This document shows, in pieces, positions 19,972-31,500 of a stretch of DNA of 64,000 nt. The notes beneath the pieces were generated by a model. It had not been told where the DNA came from, ran no database searches, and saw only the letters and a list, made by a program, of their open reading frames with translations. The stretch comes from Passalora sequoiae (Eukaryota; Ascomycota; Dothideomycetes; Mycosphaerellales; Mycosphaerellaceae). The position numbers were made by a program, and so were the translations under genes. The stretch is from the NCBI GenBank assembly GCA_013248845.1, contig WSQC01000020.1:186001-250000 (forward strand), read 5' to 3'. Positions within the stretch are counted from its first letter, which is position 1, and each line of letters begins with the position of its first letter.

Positions 19972-22233
19972 ATGCCTCACTTCACAGTTCCAATCTCCTC
20001 TCAATCTGGTCGCAACTCACCGAAACCACTGCCCGACACATGCTACACAGTCTCCGAGCCACCTTACCAAGGGCAATTATCCACCGACACAACAGCCTAC
20101 CGCTCCGGTACGCCCGATACCGCTATCGTAATAGACAATGGCTCCTCGTCGATTCGCGCTGGCTGGCAGAGTGATGCCGCTCCACGTCTCCAATTCCCGC
20201 CTCTTATGGCGCGATACACAGACCGAAAGCTGAACCGCAAGCTGATGTTCATCGGGAGCGAAATCTATTTCGATGGTACAGCGCGTGGACAAGCCAAAAA
20301 TATATATGAACCACAAAGCAGTAATGTCGTCAACAACTGGGATGTGCAAGAAGGATGCTTGGATTACATCTTCATGAAGCTGGGCATCAGCGATAAGGAG
20401 AAGGTAGATCGACCAGTGGTGATGACGGAGCCGTTGGCAAATCTGGGATATGCGAGAAAGACGATGAGCGAGATTCTGTTTGAGCTCTATGGAGTGCCCA
20501 GTCTGGCTTACGGTGTGGACTCACTTTTCTCTTACAATTACAATGGTGGAAAGACGGGAATGGTGGTGAGCAGTGCGAATATGAGTACACATTTGATCCC
20601 TGTAGTGGACCAACAGCCGCTCATAGCGCATGCGACGAGGCTGGACTGGGGCAGAAGTCAGTGTGCAGAATATTTGACGAGGCTACTGAAGGCGAAGTAT
20701 CCTGGTCTCCTGACTACAGGGAAGGTGAACGAGACGCAGATCGAGGACCTAGTCAGGAATCACTGCTACGTGAGCCAGGACTACGACGGCGAGGCTACGA
20801 GAATGCTTGAATGGACTGGCTTGGAGGACAGAGACCATGTCGTGCAGCTGCCATTTCAGGAGAAAGAGGTTGTGCAGAAGTCGGAGGAGGAGTTGAGGAT
20901 AGCAGAGCAGAAGAGGAAAGAAGCTGGAAAGAGGTTGCAGGAACAGGCTGCGAAAATGCGACTAGAGAAGCTGGTACGGAAAGAGGAAGAGTGCGAATAT
21001 TACAAGCATGTACAAGAACAAATTGCCAACGCGACTACAAAGAAGGAGATCCGGGCTCTGCTAGACGAAGAAGAATTCAAGGACGAACAACAACTTGACC
21101 GCAGAATTAAAGAAATGGAAAAGAGCATAAGGAAACAACGTAACAAAGACGTTGGCGACATTGAAGAAGAAGAAACAGAGCCGCCTTCCTACCCACTCCT
21201 CGATGTGCCCGATGCAGAACTTGACGACGATGGTATCAAGCAGAAGCGCCAGCAACGCCTGCTCAAATCTAACCACGACGCCCGCGCCCGTGCCAAAGCC
21301 GAAAAAGAGGCAGAGAAAGAACGACAAGCAGAAATCCAACGACTCGATGACAAGCGGAGAGATGAAAACCTCGAAGCATGGGTCGCGGAACGACGTGCTG
21401 CACGACAAGAAGTAATCCAAAGGATCAAGGAACGGGACCGGCTGAAAGCGGACCTAAGCAATCGGAAGTCTTTGGCAAGCCAGATTCGAATGAAGCAGAT
21501 TGCAAATCTTGCGAGCGATAACCCCATGGGTCGCAAGCGACGCCGTGGAGGCGATAAGGACGACGACGGGTTCGGTGCAGACGATGCGGATTGGGCTGTG
21601 TACCGTGACATCCAGGCTGGTCGCAACGACGATGATGAAGATGAGGAAGAAGAGGATCTAGGAGCTCAGCTGAAGAATATCGAAAGTCAATTATTGAGAT
21701 ATGATGAAGACTTCACCGAACAGAGTACGCAAGAGGCACAACGAGACTGGACCAAGTCGTTACTTCACGCTTTCAGTCGAGGACCTTATCCTTTTGATCC
21801 GGAGAGTGCGAGGGAGAGCAGCCAGTTCCACCTCAATGTCGAACGAATACGAGTTCCTGAAGTGGTTTTTCAGCCGTCGATAGCAGGTGTCGACCAGGCT
21901 GGCATCGTCGAGATCGCGGAGGATATATTGATGGGGCGTCTCTCGAGCCATCCGTCGCGGGATGCCATACTTCGAGACATTTTCATCACTGGAGGCTACA
22001 GTCTCTTCCAAGGGTTTGAGGAAAGACTTCAGAGTGAGCTCCGAGCGGTGCTGCCGGCGGATGTGCAGCTCGGTGTGCGCAGAGCTAAGGACCCTGTTCT
22101 GGATGCGTGGAAGGGTGCGGCTCGGTGGGCGGCTTCTGGGGAGAGTCGGTCTAGTTTTGTCACGAGAGAGGATTTTATGGATAAGGGAGGAGAGTATATT
22201 AAGGAGCATAATTTGGGGAATATCTACAGCTAG
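19972..22233 (+). CDS. ARP5: actin-related protein 5 (INO80 chromatin remodeller subunit)
   Basis: 753 residues in one exon. An actin fold begins at about residue 50 (TAIVIDNGSSSIRAGWQSDA) and continues with NNWDVQEGCLDYIFMKLGI, RPVVMTEPLANLGYARKTMS and YGVDSLFSYNYN. It is interrupted by a long charged coiled-coil insert (about residues 300-570: EEELRIAEQKRKEAGKRLQE, EKEAEKERQAEIQRLDDKRR), then resumes with RIRVPEVVFQPSIAGVDQAG, DIFITGGYSLFQGFEERLQS and AWKGAARWAA. A large helical insertion inside an actin fold is diagnostic of Arp5, which pairs with Ies6 in INO80 and couples ATP hydrolysis to nucleosome sliding. The insert also carries a basic KRRRGG signal. The chosen ATG gives a ~45-residue lead before the fold. 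Confidence 0.95.
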   Translation: MPHFTVPISSQSGRNSPKPLPDTCYTVSEPPYQGQLSTDTTAYRSGTPDTAIVIDNGSSSIRAGWQSDAAPRLQFPPLMARYTDRKLNRKLMFIGSEIYFDGTARGQAKNIYEPQSSNVVNNWDVQEGCLDYIFMKLGISDKEKVDRPVVMTEPLANLGYARKTMSEILFELYGVPSLAYGVDSLFSYNYNGGKTGMVVSSANMSTHLIPVVDQQPLIAHATRLDWGRSQCAEYLTRLLKAKYPGLLTTGKVNETQIEDLVRNHCYVSQDYDGEATRMLEWTGLEDRDHVVQLPFQEKEVVQKSEEELRIAEQKRKEAGKRLQEQAAKMRLEKLVRKEEECEYYKHVQEQIANATTKKEIRALLDEEEFKDEQQLDRRIKEMEKSIRKQRNKDVGDIEEEETEPPSYPLLDVPDAELDDDGIKQKRQQRLLKSNHDARARAKAEKEAEKERQAEIQRLDDKRRDENLEAWVAERRAARQEVIQRIKERDRLKADLSNRKSLASQIRMKQIANLASDNPMGRKRRRGGDKDDDGFGADDADWAVYRDIQAGRNDDDEDEEEEDLGAQLKNIESQLLRYDEDFTEQSTQEAQRDWTKSLLHAFSRGPYPFDPESARESSQFHLNVERIRVPEVVFQPSIAGVDQAGIVEIAEDILMGRLSSHPSRDAILRDIFITGGYSLFQGFEERLQSELRAVLPADVQLGVRRAKDPVLDAWKGAARWAASGESRSSFVTREDFMDKGGEYIKEHNLGNIYS

Positions 22234-23351
22234 ACGAGGATCAGGTTAACGTGAGAACTGATATTGCTGAGCGTCGGTGTTGCGGAGTAGAAGGCCAGGA
22301 TGCTGAGGCGGAAGTGTATTACTCTGATGTCGAGGAGATCAGCTATAGTCGACGTTGCCTCAACAGACCCATAGCAGCAGGATAGGAATTGCATGACGGC
22401 CTGCTAAATTTCATCTGTTCCAGTATCATTCCGCGGACGCCGATAGTTATCCTCTACATTTCCTGCAGTCTTGGCACATGATGATTCTCTGGCTCACGTC
22501 CCGCTACTCTATGTGCCGATTGCGAAGCACGACTTTCTACTTCCACCACCCACTTGCGCCTGCGGATCTCTTTTCGCTCACCTCGTTCTGACCGCTTACG
22601 TACATGTATGGACTAACCAGCAGAGTCGTGACCACCTGCCGTCATTCGGTCAGTTCCTTGCTCACGTCGAGGTCGTATGTGCGCACGCACGCAATCGTCC
22701 TTTGTTCATGGAGATTGTTGTTTTTGTCCGATTTAAATGCGTGCTTCGTCTCTCTTGTGTTATTGGAGGGCTTGCCTGGGTTTCTTGAAGAGTGTTCTGG
22801 TGGGTGGCGCTATTGTGCAGCAGAGCTCTACTGCTTGGGTTGTGGGGGGAATGAATGGCATTAAGTGTCGATTACTGTGGTGGATTCGCTCCCGCATGGT
22901 GTGGTTTGAGAGGCATTGCTTCGAACTGGCCGTGCTGCGGGACCCAGGTGGACATGGGCTACATTGTCATTCTGCTGAGTTTGACGATGAAAACGAGATT
23001 TGCAATGGCTTTATGGTAGTCGCTTGATGATCTTGATGAGTATTGGATATTTGGGACTTTGAGATACGGCTATGGACTAGTCCTAATATTGTCCTTCGCC
23101 TACCAGCGTCCCAACTCAGGCTAGACACCGGATGCCAAAGACTACGACCTATAGGCACCGGGTCTACCACAGCTCGACTTCCGTGGATCATGATCGAATT
23201 ATCGCAGTCGCGTGGCGTGGTGCGCGCAGGAAATCCCATCTCTGGCTAAGGATAATCCGCACGGGAGGTCACGCTGATTCGCATAGCCACGGCGTATCGG
23301 TTCTCAGCTCCCATGAAGCGCTCCCTCATATTTCTAATAGATAGCTCTCAT
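22234..23351. other. intergenic, no gene seen
   Basis: 1.1 kb between ARP5 and the 3' end of the first BTB remnant. Overlapping short frames only. Confidence 0.5.
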
Positions 23352-24338
23352 TCATGCTCCTTCCTCGCAGGCCTTCCTTAAGCTGTTACCACGTCGAACG
23401 CACATAAGACAAAGCCCAACGGTCCTTCTCTCCAGATCCTCCGTCATAGGCCATGCTGCAGTGATGAACTCGGAGATGCCATCGTTCGACATGTGATTGC
23501 AGATCCAGTCTCGCATTACCCGTGGCAGGATACCGATAATGTCGCCTACGCTTTTTTGACGTGTGAGATCAGAGCAGTACCAATCGTCTCTCGCATCCTT
23601 GGAACGGAAGCAATCTGCCTTTGTACATAAGCGGGGCATCATTTCGTACATCTCGGTGAAGGCTTTGACCTCGTTGAAAGGCGTGGGTTATGATTTGCAG
23701 TCGTTTGTGGTCCACGGAATCTGAAACTGTCAGTGTACTCTGAGGTCAAAATTAAATTTGGGCTTTGAAAACTTACCTAGTAGTGCTGCTCCGAGAACTT
23801 CATCACGAGGTACATCTTCCGGCCAGTCGCCTTCCACGTCTATTGTCTCCATCATCATGTGGCGAGTGAAGAGCCTGAAATGTTTCGCATTGTCCAACAA
23901 ATATGCCGAGGCCGTCAGTTGAGTCAGGTAGCTATTCTTGAAGTCTGGCTGGCTCTTATTATGATGGGCATCAGCACAGTGGGATAGAATAGCATGATTC
24001 TGTAGACGGAGCTGGTCCGCGCAGGAGTACTTCTCCACCGCAATGGCGAAGTGTAGTAGTCGAGTCGGGCCGAAGCCTTTCAACATATCGGCTGTCCAGC
24101 GTCCATGTAGAAGTTGGCAGAGATCCTCAAGAGCTTGCGGGTCGTCTCCTTCTAGATCAAGTGTGAATGGACTCTGCGCCGAACGAGGCTGTTATCCCTC
24201 GCTGAAGTTAGGTCCTAATAGAGCTGCGAAGTACTGCGAAGCGTCCGATAAGAAGTCTGCCGATACCAGTAGTTTGCGGTCAACATCGCCGACTTTCAGT
24301 ATTAGGTTGTCACGGCTGGCAATCACTAGTGCGCTCAT
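23352..24338 (-). pseudogene. decayed BTB/POZ-like gene, copy A
   Basis: Minus strand. ATG at 24338 starts MSALVIASRDNLILKVGDVD, RKLLVSADFLSDASQYFAAL and LGPNFSEG, a BTB-domain N-terminus. TAA at 24194-24192 follows, and the same frame continues PFTLDLEGDDPQALEDLCQL, RLLHFAIAVEKYSCADQLRL and LTASAYLLDNAKHFRLFTRH. A candidate intron (GTAAGT...GACAG) ends the block near 23780-23730. The last part (MYEMMPRLCTKADCFRSKDA ... CLMCVRRGNSLRK, 23651-23352) is in a frame not reached by that splice, so a frameshift is also present. TAA in place of CAA would give EGQQPRS. The pattern (D-x-x-L-x-V, KYSCxxxLRL, SAYLLD) is that of the large, uncharacterised Dothideomycete BTB families. Confidence 0.6.
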
Positions 24339-24753
24339 ATTCGAGTCTGCCAGGTCTATTCGGGTGATATTGCAGCTACGTTATGGTTGGTGAAGTGAAT
24401 ATATTCGGCGAAGCGTAGAAGGCGGATGTGGGAGATTTCGCACAATCGATTAGTGGTAGACTATGTTGTTAAGTATGTTGGTGGGCTGCAGACGTGAAGC
24501 GGAGTCTAGTGTGTAAGGGGCGCGTGAATAAGACTAGGGTCTCTTCGAGAGGACAGCAGCGTGTTCGTTGTTGGCTCCTATGGACGAATGGTCAGTTCAT
24601 CTCGCGGACCGATACGCATGCCACAATCGAATGAGTCGAGCTATCATTGGGCACTTACTAACCACTAGCCCTACACTTCCAACAATAAGATAGCAGTCAG
24701 AAGCTCCTCAACGTCGCTGCGTGCATTCTTCGCCATGGGGTGCTCTTCGGTAT
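24339..24753. other. intergenic, no gene seen
   Basis: 415 bp between the two BTB remnants. Nothing recognisable. Confidence 0.45.
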
Positions 24754-25560
24754 TCATCTCAATGTCCGATGTATAAATTTAGCTTTCCAGGTCACTTCGT
24801 GCTCGGATGGCTTATACGTCTTCCTCAGGCTATTGCCAACACGAAAGCAATGCGAGCAGATTCCGACGCATCGCTTCTCGATCTTCTTTGCTACCGTTCC
24901 CATTCGCCTGTAGGCTTGTAAGTTGTCTGGTGCCGCTGTATGCGCACGACCGATATCCATGGCCGTTCGTCTTGTGAAATCGGCTACGTAGTCCAGTGCG
25001 GGTACCAGGCTCTCTTCGATCCCAAGTCTGCCTGGGATGTGCTCGCCAAAGTTGTCGGTCCACTGTTCGCGAGCGTGCTCACGAAAGAAGTCGCTGCTGG
25101 CTAGGCACCAATTGAGCATAACAGCTTTTCGAGTCATGGGCAACCATGGCATTGGCCGACAGACGCTTGTATCCGATTTCATCTATAGCCATGTCAGACC
25201 AAAGCTTTGTATGTTACCTTTGGCACTTCATTTACGGATAACGGTTTGAGGAAGGAGGTCTTTCGACTACCCAGGTGTCGACGCCCCTCCCCCACCGGCT
25301 CCTCGTATTCAGGCACATCAACCTTCATAGTTGAGACGCTCTGTGAGTGTCTTGAAGCGCGCTGGATTATTCAAGAGCTATGCTGCCGCAACCAGTCGCG
25401 AGAGAGGATCATCGTCATCATCCCGTTCGCTGTATGCTGCAACGTAGAGGGCGAGCAGTCCATACCACTAGAGACGAAGCCAATCTGCACAAGAATACTT
25501 ATCGACCACCACAGCGAGAGGCATGCACCGGGAAATCGGCACAGATCCCCAAAAACCATC
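24754..25560 (-). pseudogene. decayed BTB/POZ-like gene, copy B
   Basis: Minus strand. From about 25530 the sequence reads MPLAVVVDKYSCADWLRL, then a stop, then LARLVAA-type sequence ending in another TAG near 25380. LLNNPARFKTLTERLNYEG follows, then a frame change to VDVPEYEEPVGEGRRHLGSR. A further block, 25182-24754, reads SVCRPMPWLPMTRKAVMLNW, NFGEHIPGRLGIEESLVPAL and CSHCFRVGNSLRKTY. The KYSCADxLRL motif and the C-x2-C-x-R-x-GNSLRK ending match copy A, so A and B are paralogues lying head to tail. Copy B lacks its BTB N-terminus and is partly duplicated by the adjacent 205-bp tandem repeat. Not expected to make a full protein. Confidence 0.55.
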
Positions 25561-25795
25561 CACCCCATCATCCTCCTCCTCCTCCTCCTGCCGCAACCAG
25601 TCGCGAGAGAGGATCATCGTCATCATCCCGTTCGCTGTATGCTGCAACGTAGAGGGCGAGCAGTCCATACCACTAGAGACGAAGCCAATCTGCACAAGAA
25701 TACTTATCGACCACCACAGCGAGAGGCATGCACCGGGAAATCGGCACAGATCCCCAAAAACCATCCACCCCATCATCCTCCTCCTCCTCCTCCTC
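25386..25795. repeat. exact 205-bp tandem duplication
   Basis: Two adjacent direct copies, 25386-25590 and 25591-25795. Both start CCGCAACCAGTCGCGAGAGA and end in a TCC-repeat tract after CACCCCATCA. Read base by base they look identical apart from TCC number at the end of copy 2. The unit encodes the KYSCADWLRL part of BTB copy B. Its length is not a multiple of three, so it shifts frame. Identity implies a recent event, perhaps by slippage at the TCC tract. Confidence 0.95.
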
Positions 25796-26590
25796 CTCCA
25801 ACTCAACATCTCAAGTCCCCCGCGCACGCTACCCACCACCCTATCCCCCACTCCACCTCTAACCCCGTAAACACAGCAGAACACCCCAGCGCATAAGGAC
25901 ATTCTGTACGATGAAGATAGCAGCATTCCGCAGCGTCAATCACCTTATCAGCGCCTGTCAGAATCAGGTCTCAATCGCTCGTCGTAATGCCAATCGCATT
26001 GAAGGGTTTCGTTTGTCATGTTCGACTCGCGGGTGTGTGTGTGTGTGTGGGGCAGCCTACTAAGCCGTGTTCGTTGAATTTTCATGATTGGGCGAAAGAT
26101 GTGGTTTGTGAAGTTGAATTTGGGGAAGCCGGAGGCATGCATGGTGAAGCGCAGAAAAGCGATGGAACGGCGGCGTAGTGTTTTTGGTGTGTGTGTGAGA
26201 GAGAGATGATGTGCGTCGAATGGGAGGGTGTGGTGATGGTGAACTGCAGAGGTGAAGCGAAGATTATCGTGTCGTGTAAAGGACGCGTGAGGCAGAGTCG
26301 TCGTCGTCGTTGTTGTTGTGTGATTGCAACAAATTGGGAGCGAGCATGCCAAACAGAATGTGCGCCATGATAGGATATGTTCCAGTGTGCCGAGAGGCTG
26401 CTGCTATCGGTGCCAAGAGCCTGCCGGTCAAGGCGGCCTCTCGTGCGTTTGCATGCACTTGAACAGACGTATGAAATGCTGTACGGACGATGCATCTTTT
26501 GCAAGCATTCCGAGCCACTCCATTTCCTATAGACTGTCAGGGTATCACAACATCATATCCATAATCGCCCATCGACTTCTGCCTCCACCG
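25796..26590. other. intergenic with GT and GA microsatellites
   Basis: No supported gene. Contains a GT run at 26033-26049, a mixed GTGTGT/GAGAGA stretch near 26188-26205 and GTCGTCGTCGTTGTTGTTGT near 26300. It covers the 3' flank of the next minus-strand gene. Confidence 0.6.
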
Positions 26591-28531
26591 CTACGACAAT
26601 CCAGTAACAGCCTTGACAACGTACTGCCCCAAATTTTCACTAAACTTCCTCCTCTGCGTCTCCGGCAGATTGACATCCCAATACCCATCCCCCCTCTCCG
26701 CCACCCTGCCCACAACACACCCCGTCTTCCTCCTCACCTCCGGCGTCATCATAACAGTCTTATGCTTCGTCAAAACATGCTCCACCAACCTCTCCAACCC
26801 AGCATAACACGCCGTCTCCCGGCCCTCGGCGGCACAAAAGATACAACCATAATTATAATCTTCCTGCTTTGTGCGCGGGCTGTCGGCGTGGATATGTGAT
26901 TTGGCGAGGAAAAGCCATCGGTACCGGATGCCAGATTGGAGGTAGTAGATGTGGTCTGGGAGCAAGGACTGGGAGGCGATGCTGGCGCTGGTGGGCATAG
27001 GCATGCTCTTCGATCGGAAAGCGCACTGTTTACACTTCCAGACGGGAGCGACCGCGCCGGTCTTGGGGTCCGCGAGCATCGTGATACCTAGACCTTCTTC
27101 CAAACGCTCGCGGATCTGCCAGGCGCCTTTGCAGAAGTTATGGTAGGCATTGGTTTTCTCAGGACGGGCGAGTGGTGCCCAGATGTTTTCGGGGACGGGA
27201 TTTGAGATGACGGGTGTGGACACCATGTACTGGTCGCGGAAGGCTGGATGAACATTCTTGAGGGAGTAGGGATCGGATGGTGGTTGCGGTGCTGTTCGTG
27301 GTGGTGGGCGGCCAGGACGAGAGGGGAGCATAGATTCGTATCCTGGGGTCACGACCTCGGGTGCAAGTGTTGCTCGCATGATGCCGTCGTCATCGTCCCA
27401 TTGTGTTATTGGTTTCGAGCTGTGTCGTGTTGCTGAAGAGGACGTTGAACTTGAATGCGAGTGCGAAAGATCATGCTTCTTGTTCTCGTTATGCTGGTCG
27501 GAATTGTTTGGATCCGACGAGACGGCTGTTGATGGGAGTGTGTCCGAGTCGTTTCTCGGAGTGCCATTGTTCGGTGACCTATATTCTGGAGGGTCGGAAG
27601 ATTCTGCGGTGTCGAACGATTGACCATCTGAGAACACGGTAGAAGTGATGCTCGGAGTTGGACGATGTCTTGAGCTTGTAGGACTGCCGCCGAAAGCCGA
27701 GTCGTGCAGTGAACGCCGACCCATCTTGTCGAGCTCGGGACTTTGTCTCTCTTGTTGTGCCTGTTCGAGCGTCCTTCTACGAACGAGGTTGGCTTCACTT
27801 CTGAAGGCGCCGTAATCATCGTTGGCCGACATCAAAGAAGCACCGAAGCCGCTGAACATCCTGGATAGCCCTTTCCGCTTCTCTGTTGATGAGACGCTGG
27901 CCTTTGTGGATGACTTTCGGACTGGACTGGTTCTTTTCGGTGCTGCAGGCTGAGGCGGAGACGATGGAGGTGTCAGTGGGTGCGACGGCAGGAACAGTGC
28001 AAGTGGACGGTCTACGCCTGTCATTCTGACCTGACCTCCCGACGGTGCGCTCTGTCTCAAGAGGCTGTCCATTGTGCTATCTGTGTCAGACTGCGCCTCA
28101 GGCAGTCGCTTGCACAGATCATCGATTGCGCGAAGTGCGCTGTTCTTGTTCATGATAGAGTACTCGTGCAGTCTTGGTATGTCCAATTGCGCATTCTTCA
28201 AAGAGCTCGCCACCTGTAATGCTGCAATCACGTCCATCTGCAGGCTGATCATAACATCCTTCAAGGCAGACAGTACGACGGCATCTCCAGCTCTGAATGC
28301 GTCGCCATAACGCCGATATTTCTCGTCACGTGCGCTCTTGACTTGTGTCTCGCCGGCCATGAAGGACCTGAGTAGCATCTTCTCCTCAAACGCTTGCTCC
28401 GCATCTTGCGCAACGCCGTGAATGCGTCGTTGCCTATCGCTTTGCGCTCTGACCGCCTCCGCGAGATCTACTGCGCCGTGGAAAGCGGAAACGATGGCTG
28501 CGAGGCAGCCAAGGGTGTCTACGCCGGCCAT
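26591..28531 (-). CDS. unknown protein with C-terminal Cys/His clusters
   Basis: 646 residues from the ATG at 28531 (MAGVDTLGCLAAIVSAFHGA). An in-frame ATG at 28579 adds 16 residues, but MAGVDTLG looks like the natural start. Residues 1-150 are helical (VDLAEAVRAQ, IPRLHEYSIMNKNSALRAID), resembling the N-terminal helical region of fungal signalling proteins. A long Ser/Pro-rich disordered middle follows (residues ~170-430). The C-terminal ~220 residues hold a CKQC pair and, in YGCIFCAAEGRETACYAGLE followed by LVEHVLTKHK, a C2H2-like arrangement (C-x2-C ... H-x4-H), suggesting zinc binding. The end, GYWDVNLPE, looks conserved. I do not recognise the family; a scaffold or signalling protein is a guess from layout only. 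Confidence 0.7.
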   Translation of the reverse strand: MAGVDTLGCLAAIVSAFHGAVDLAEAVRAQSDRQRRIHGVAQDAEQAFEEKMLLRSFMAGETQVKSARDEKYRRYGDAFRAGDAVVLSALKDVMISLQMDVIAALQVASSLKNAQLDIPRLHEYSIMNKNSALRAIDDLCKRLPEAQSDTDSTMDSLLRQSAPSGGQVRMTGVDRPLALFLPSHPLTPPSSPPQPAAPKRTSPVRKSSTKASVSSTEKRKGLSRMFSGFGASLMSANDDYGAFRSEANLVRRRTLEQAQQERQSPELDKMGRRSLHDSAFGGSPTSSRHRPTPSITSTVFSDGQSFDTAESSDPPEYRSPNNGTPRNDSDTLPSTAVSSDPNNSDQHNENKKHDLSHSHSSSTSSSATRHSSKPITQWDDDDGIMRATLAPEVVTPGYESMLPSRPGRPPPRTAPQPPSDPYSLKNVHPAFRDQYMVSTPVISNPVPENIWAPLARPEKTNAYHNFCKGAWQIRERLEEGLGITMLADPKTGAVAPVWKCKQCAFRSKSMPMPTSASIASQSLLPDHIYYLQSGIRYRWLFLAKSHIHADSPRTKQEDYNYGCIFCAAEGRETACYAGLERLVEHVLTKHKTVMMTPEVRRKTGCVVGRVAERGDGYWDVNLPETQRRKFSENLGQYVVKAVTGLS

Positions 28532-31500
28532 GGTAGTGATGGTTGCGCAAAGGCAAGGATATGTATTGCAGCGTAGCACGGTATCTTCATCGACAGTTTG
28601 CGAATAAGAGAGCGAAAGCAGAGGAAGAGGACTACTGAGGGAAATGTGTAGCGCTGATCAGCCTCACCCGGTTGTTGGCATCAGCTTCGGCATGTACGAC
28701 TTAGCTTCTGTACTTTGTACGCTTCCTGCGGACCTTACGACGCAGACGTGTTGTTGGTCGGACGAGATGGCCAGCTGCCATGGTCGTGATTTGTCGGCTG
28801 ATTGTGTTCGAGCGGCTGCGGGACATGGCCGACATGGCCAGCTGCATGAGCTGCATAGAGCTTGCATCGAGCTGCATCGAGCAGACCCGGGCGTCACTCA
28901 GCCACCAACAGCAAGGCGACGGTGGAGGATGAGCAGCGTCGCATGCACGCAGATCTTCTGGGGATATTGCTTGTCGGCACCGACCGCCCTCGATCTATGC
29001 TGTATGTTAGACCCACTCTAATGACTGTGCCGCAATCTTCAATGTCGGTGTACTACTGTGCTGTGTGATTCAGTGTGAAGCTGCGGAGGTCGTGATTAGG
29101 TTCCGGACAATGCACTGCATCGCGTTCGTGTATGCGCCTTCCCACACGCACGTGCAGCGGAATGCGTAGCGGCTCCAGAGGCGTATGTTTGATAGAGTGC
29201 CCGATAGCAGCGCAATGCTTTTCACGCGCGCTCACAAGATGAAGAAGCTATGTACGAATGTTAGAAGCAGTAAGGGTTGACATGAGGAATGAATGTCAAT
29301 GAATGAATGTCAATGAATGTCAATGAATGTCAATAAATGTCAATGGATATCAATGAATATCAATGAAATGTCAATAAATTATTGGTTGGAAAGCCCCCAA
29401 CCCCCGCTGACTGCTGTCAACATCCGAGACCCCACATGGCAACGGATCGCTCCTTCCACTGTTACACCTCACTCGTCCTGTGCTTGCCGATACCAACCAG
29501 AGCACGGCACGCAGCTATAGAGACGTCCATAAGTGATAGCAATTCACTTCCTTGACGTCTACACCACTTTCCGGCTGACTTCAAACATGTCGGAGCGGAT
29601 GCTGCATCTACCGAGAGAGAGTTTCTGCCTGCCATTGCTACAGGTGTACCTCCGAAGCTTCCAATAGACGCTGGTATGCCTGATGATTTTTCATGCGCAG
29701 AAAGGTATGTCTGGACATGGCAGGGCTCTCGAGCACCATCAGGTCTATTACATTTCTTCTTCAGATCCAGCATCATCAGCTTTCGCCGGCCTGTCCGACA
29801 TTGCTTCGTCTAGCGACCATCGAATGAAGCAGCATCGTACGTTCCCACCTCGCCTCATGATACCTCGTGGAATGCAGATCAGGCTTCCGCAAGCGAGGCA
29901 ACACGGAATCGGGTCAAAGACTTCATGGACATATTCTTCACGTTGAAACATTTGCCGATGTTCAGCAGACGCTCGAACCATCGACTGGCGCCCAGTCTCG
30001 ACTCGCTTGGCATGGTTTCAGGATCCACGTCAACGAGACTTCGACACCTCGATGTTTCGTCTCATGTGTAACTCCAAGGCGTGGCACCATTCTTGCGCCT
30101 GTCAAACATGATTGTTGAAAGCACGGCGCTGCCGAATGACGACTGAGTCATGCGCGGTGCCGCCGTAGAGACATGGAGGTGTCTCACGCTCGTTCGCTCT
30201 CATCGCTGGGCAGCAGCTCAGTCAATCCCCATCAGAATGGTCGATGGCGACGCGGGGGATGTGATTTCACACACTCAAGGCATTACATTGTGTATTGAGA
30301 GGGTAGTTGTCATGTGATTGGCGTCGGAACGCTTGCTCATTCTCTACAAGGATGAGATCAGTGTTACGGAGACCTTCAGGTCAAGGGCTGTCTCCAGCAA
30401 TTGAGAAGCATATTGCACGATATAGCGCACATGGCAGCGGGCTACGATCGTGTTTGACCCTTTGCCTGATCATCAGTTTTTCCCAGAGCTGACCCACACG
30501 CATATCGTCACTCGCCATAAGTCGTGACTTACACGTCGCATTGAGATGGCAGGTGTCGATGGCGTTGTATTGACACTCGTCTTCCGATCGACCATAAGTG
30601 ACGCCTGTCGATTGTTCTTCTTCTCGGCAAAGTCACGTGTCTGAAGATTTGCACCAGCAATATCCCCGATTAGATCTAGTTTCCTTCCGCTGCCGGATCC
30701 CGACGTTTCAGCTTGAGCACTTCTGTTATTTCACTGGACAAACGTAGATTCGCTCTAATCAACTCCCGCACCTCCATACGCTGCAGCCATGGCCCGCCGT
30801 GACCACTACTGACCACGGTGCAGACGACGACCTCATCATCTCCCAGCGAATGAGCAGCCAGTACACCTCGACAACGCGCATTTCGACGACGCCGGCACTC
30901 TCGTGCTCTCCGTGTTTGAAGCAATCATAATGGCCAGCCACCTGGTCGCGCTCCTCTGAGACTCTGGGGACATGCAATAATAATGCCGGGATGCGCTTCT
31001 CAACGTGAGACCAGGATGCACCGCGCAATCAGCCAGCTCATCCAGCCGCCTGTCGCTGCAGTGCGTCGTCGTCGTCGTCTGCAGAAGAAAAAAGTCAGCT
31101 TCAGAGACCGTCCCATTTCTTATTAACGCATCAGGGCCGCCTGGTCGCCAAGCGCGTCTACCTCGATCTGGTAGATGTATGTAGGTACGGCAACACGCCT
31201 GGTCTACACTCCTGCTACCTCCTTCTCCCCCCAGCTCCATCCTCTTACATACTTCAGTCTCTCTTGTGTCTCAGTTCTGTTTACGGCCAGGCCCGGAGCC
31301 TCTTTCCTTTTCAAACAGCCCACTCGGCAGGTTTCCACTTATGCAATCGCAGATCCAGCGAGTTTCAGCTTCACTAGTTGACACGACGTTTTGGGTAACT
31401 CTCTGGATAGAGTGCCAAACGTCAACTTACTGTATTTGATTGCGCACAATCCTTCACCCACAATCTAGCGTACACACCGACACATACATCACCACTCATC

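Noticed and set aside
25207..25896. 229-codon plus-strand frame over the tandem duplication
   Set aside because: Its length comes from the repeated unit read antisense; the family motif KYSCADWLRL is on the minus strand.
29520..30120. Long open plus-strand stretch (EFLPAIATGVPPKLPIDAGM, VKDFMDIFFTLKHLPMF)
   Set aside because: A TAG interrupts it near 29815, and no motif, intron or family could be named.
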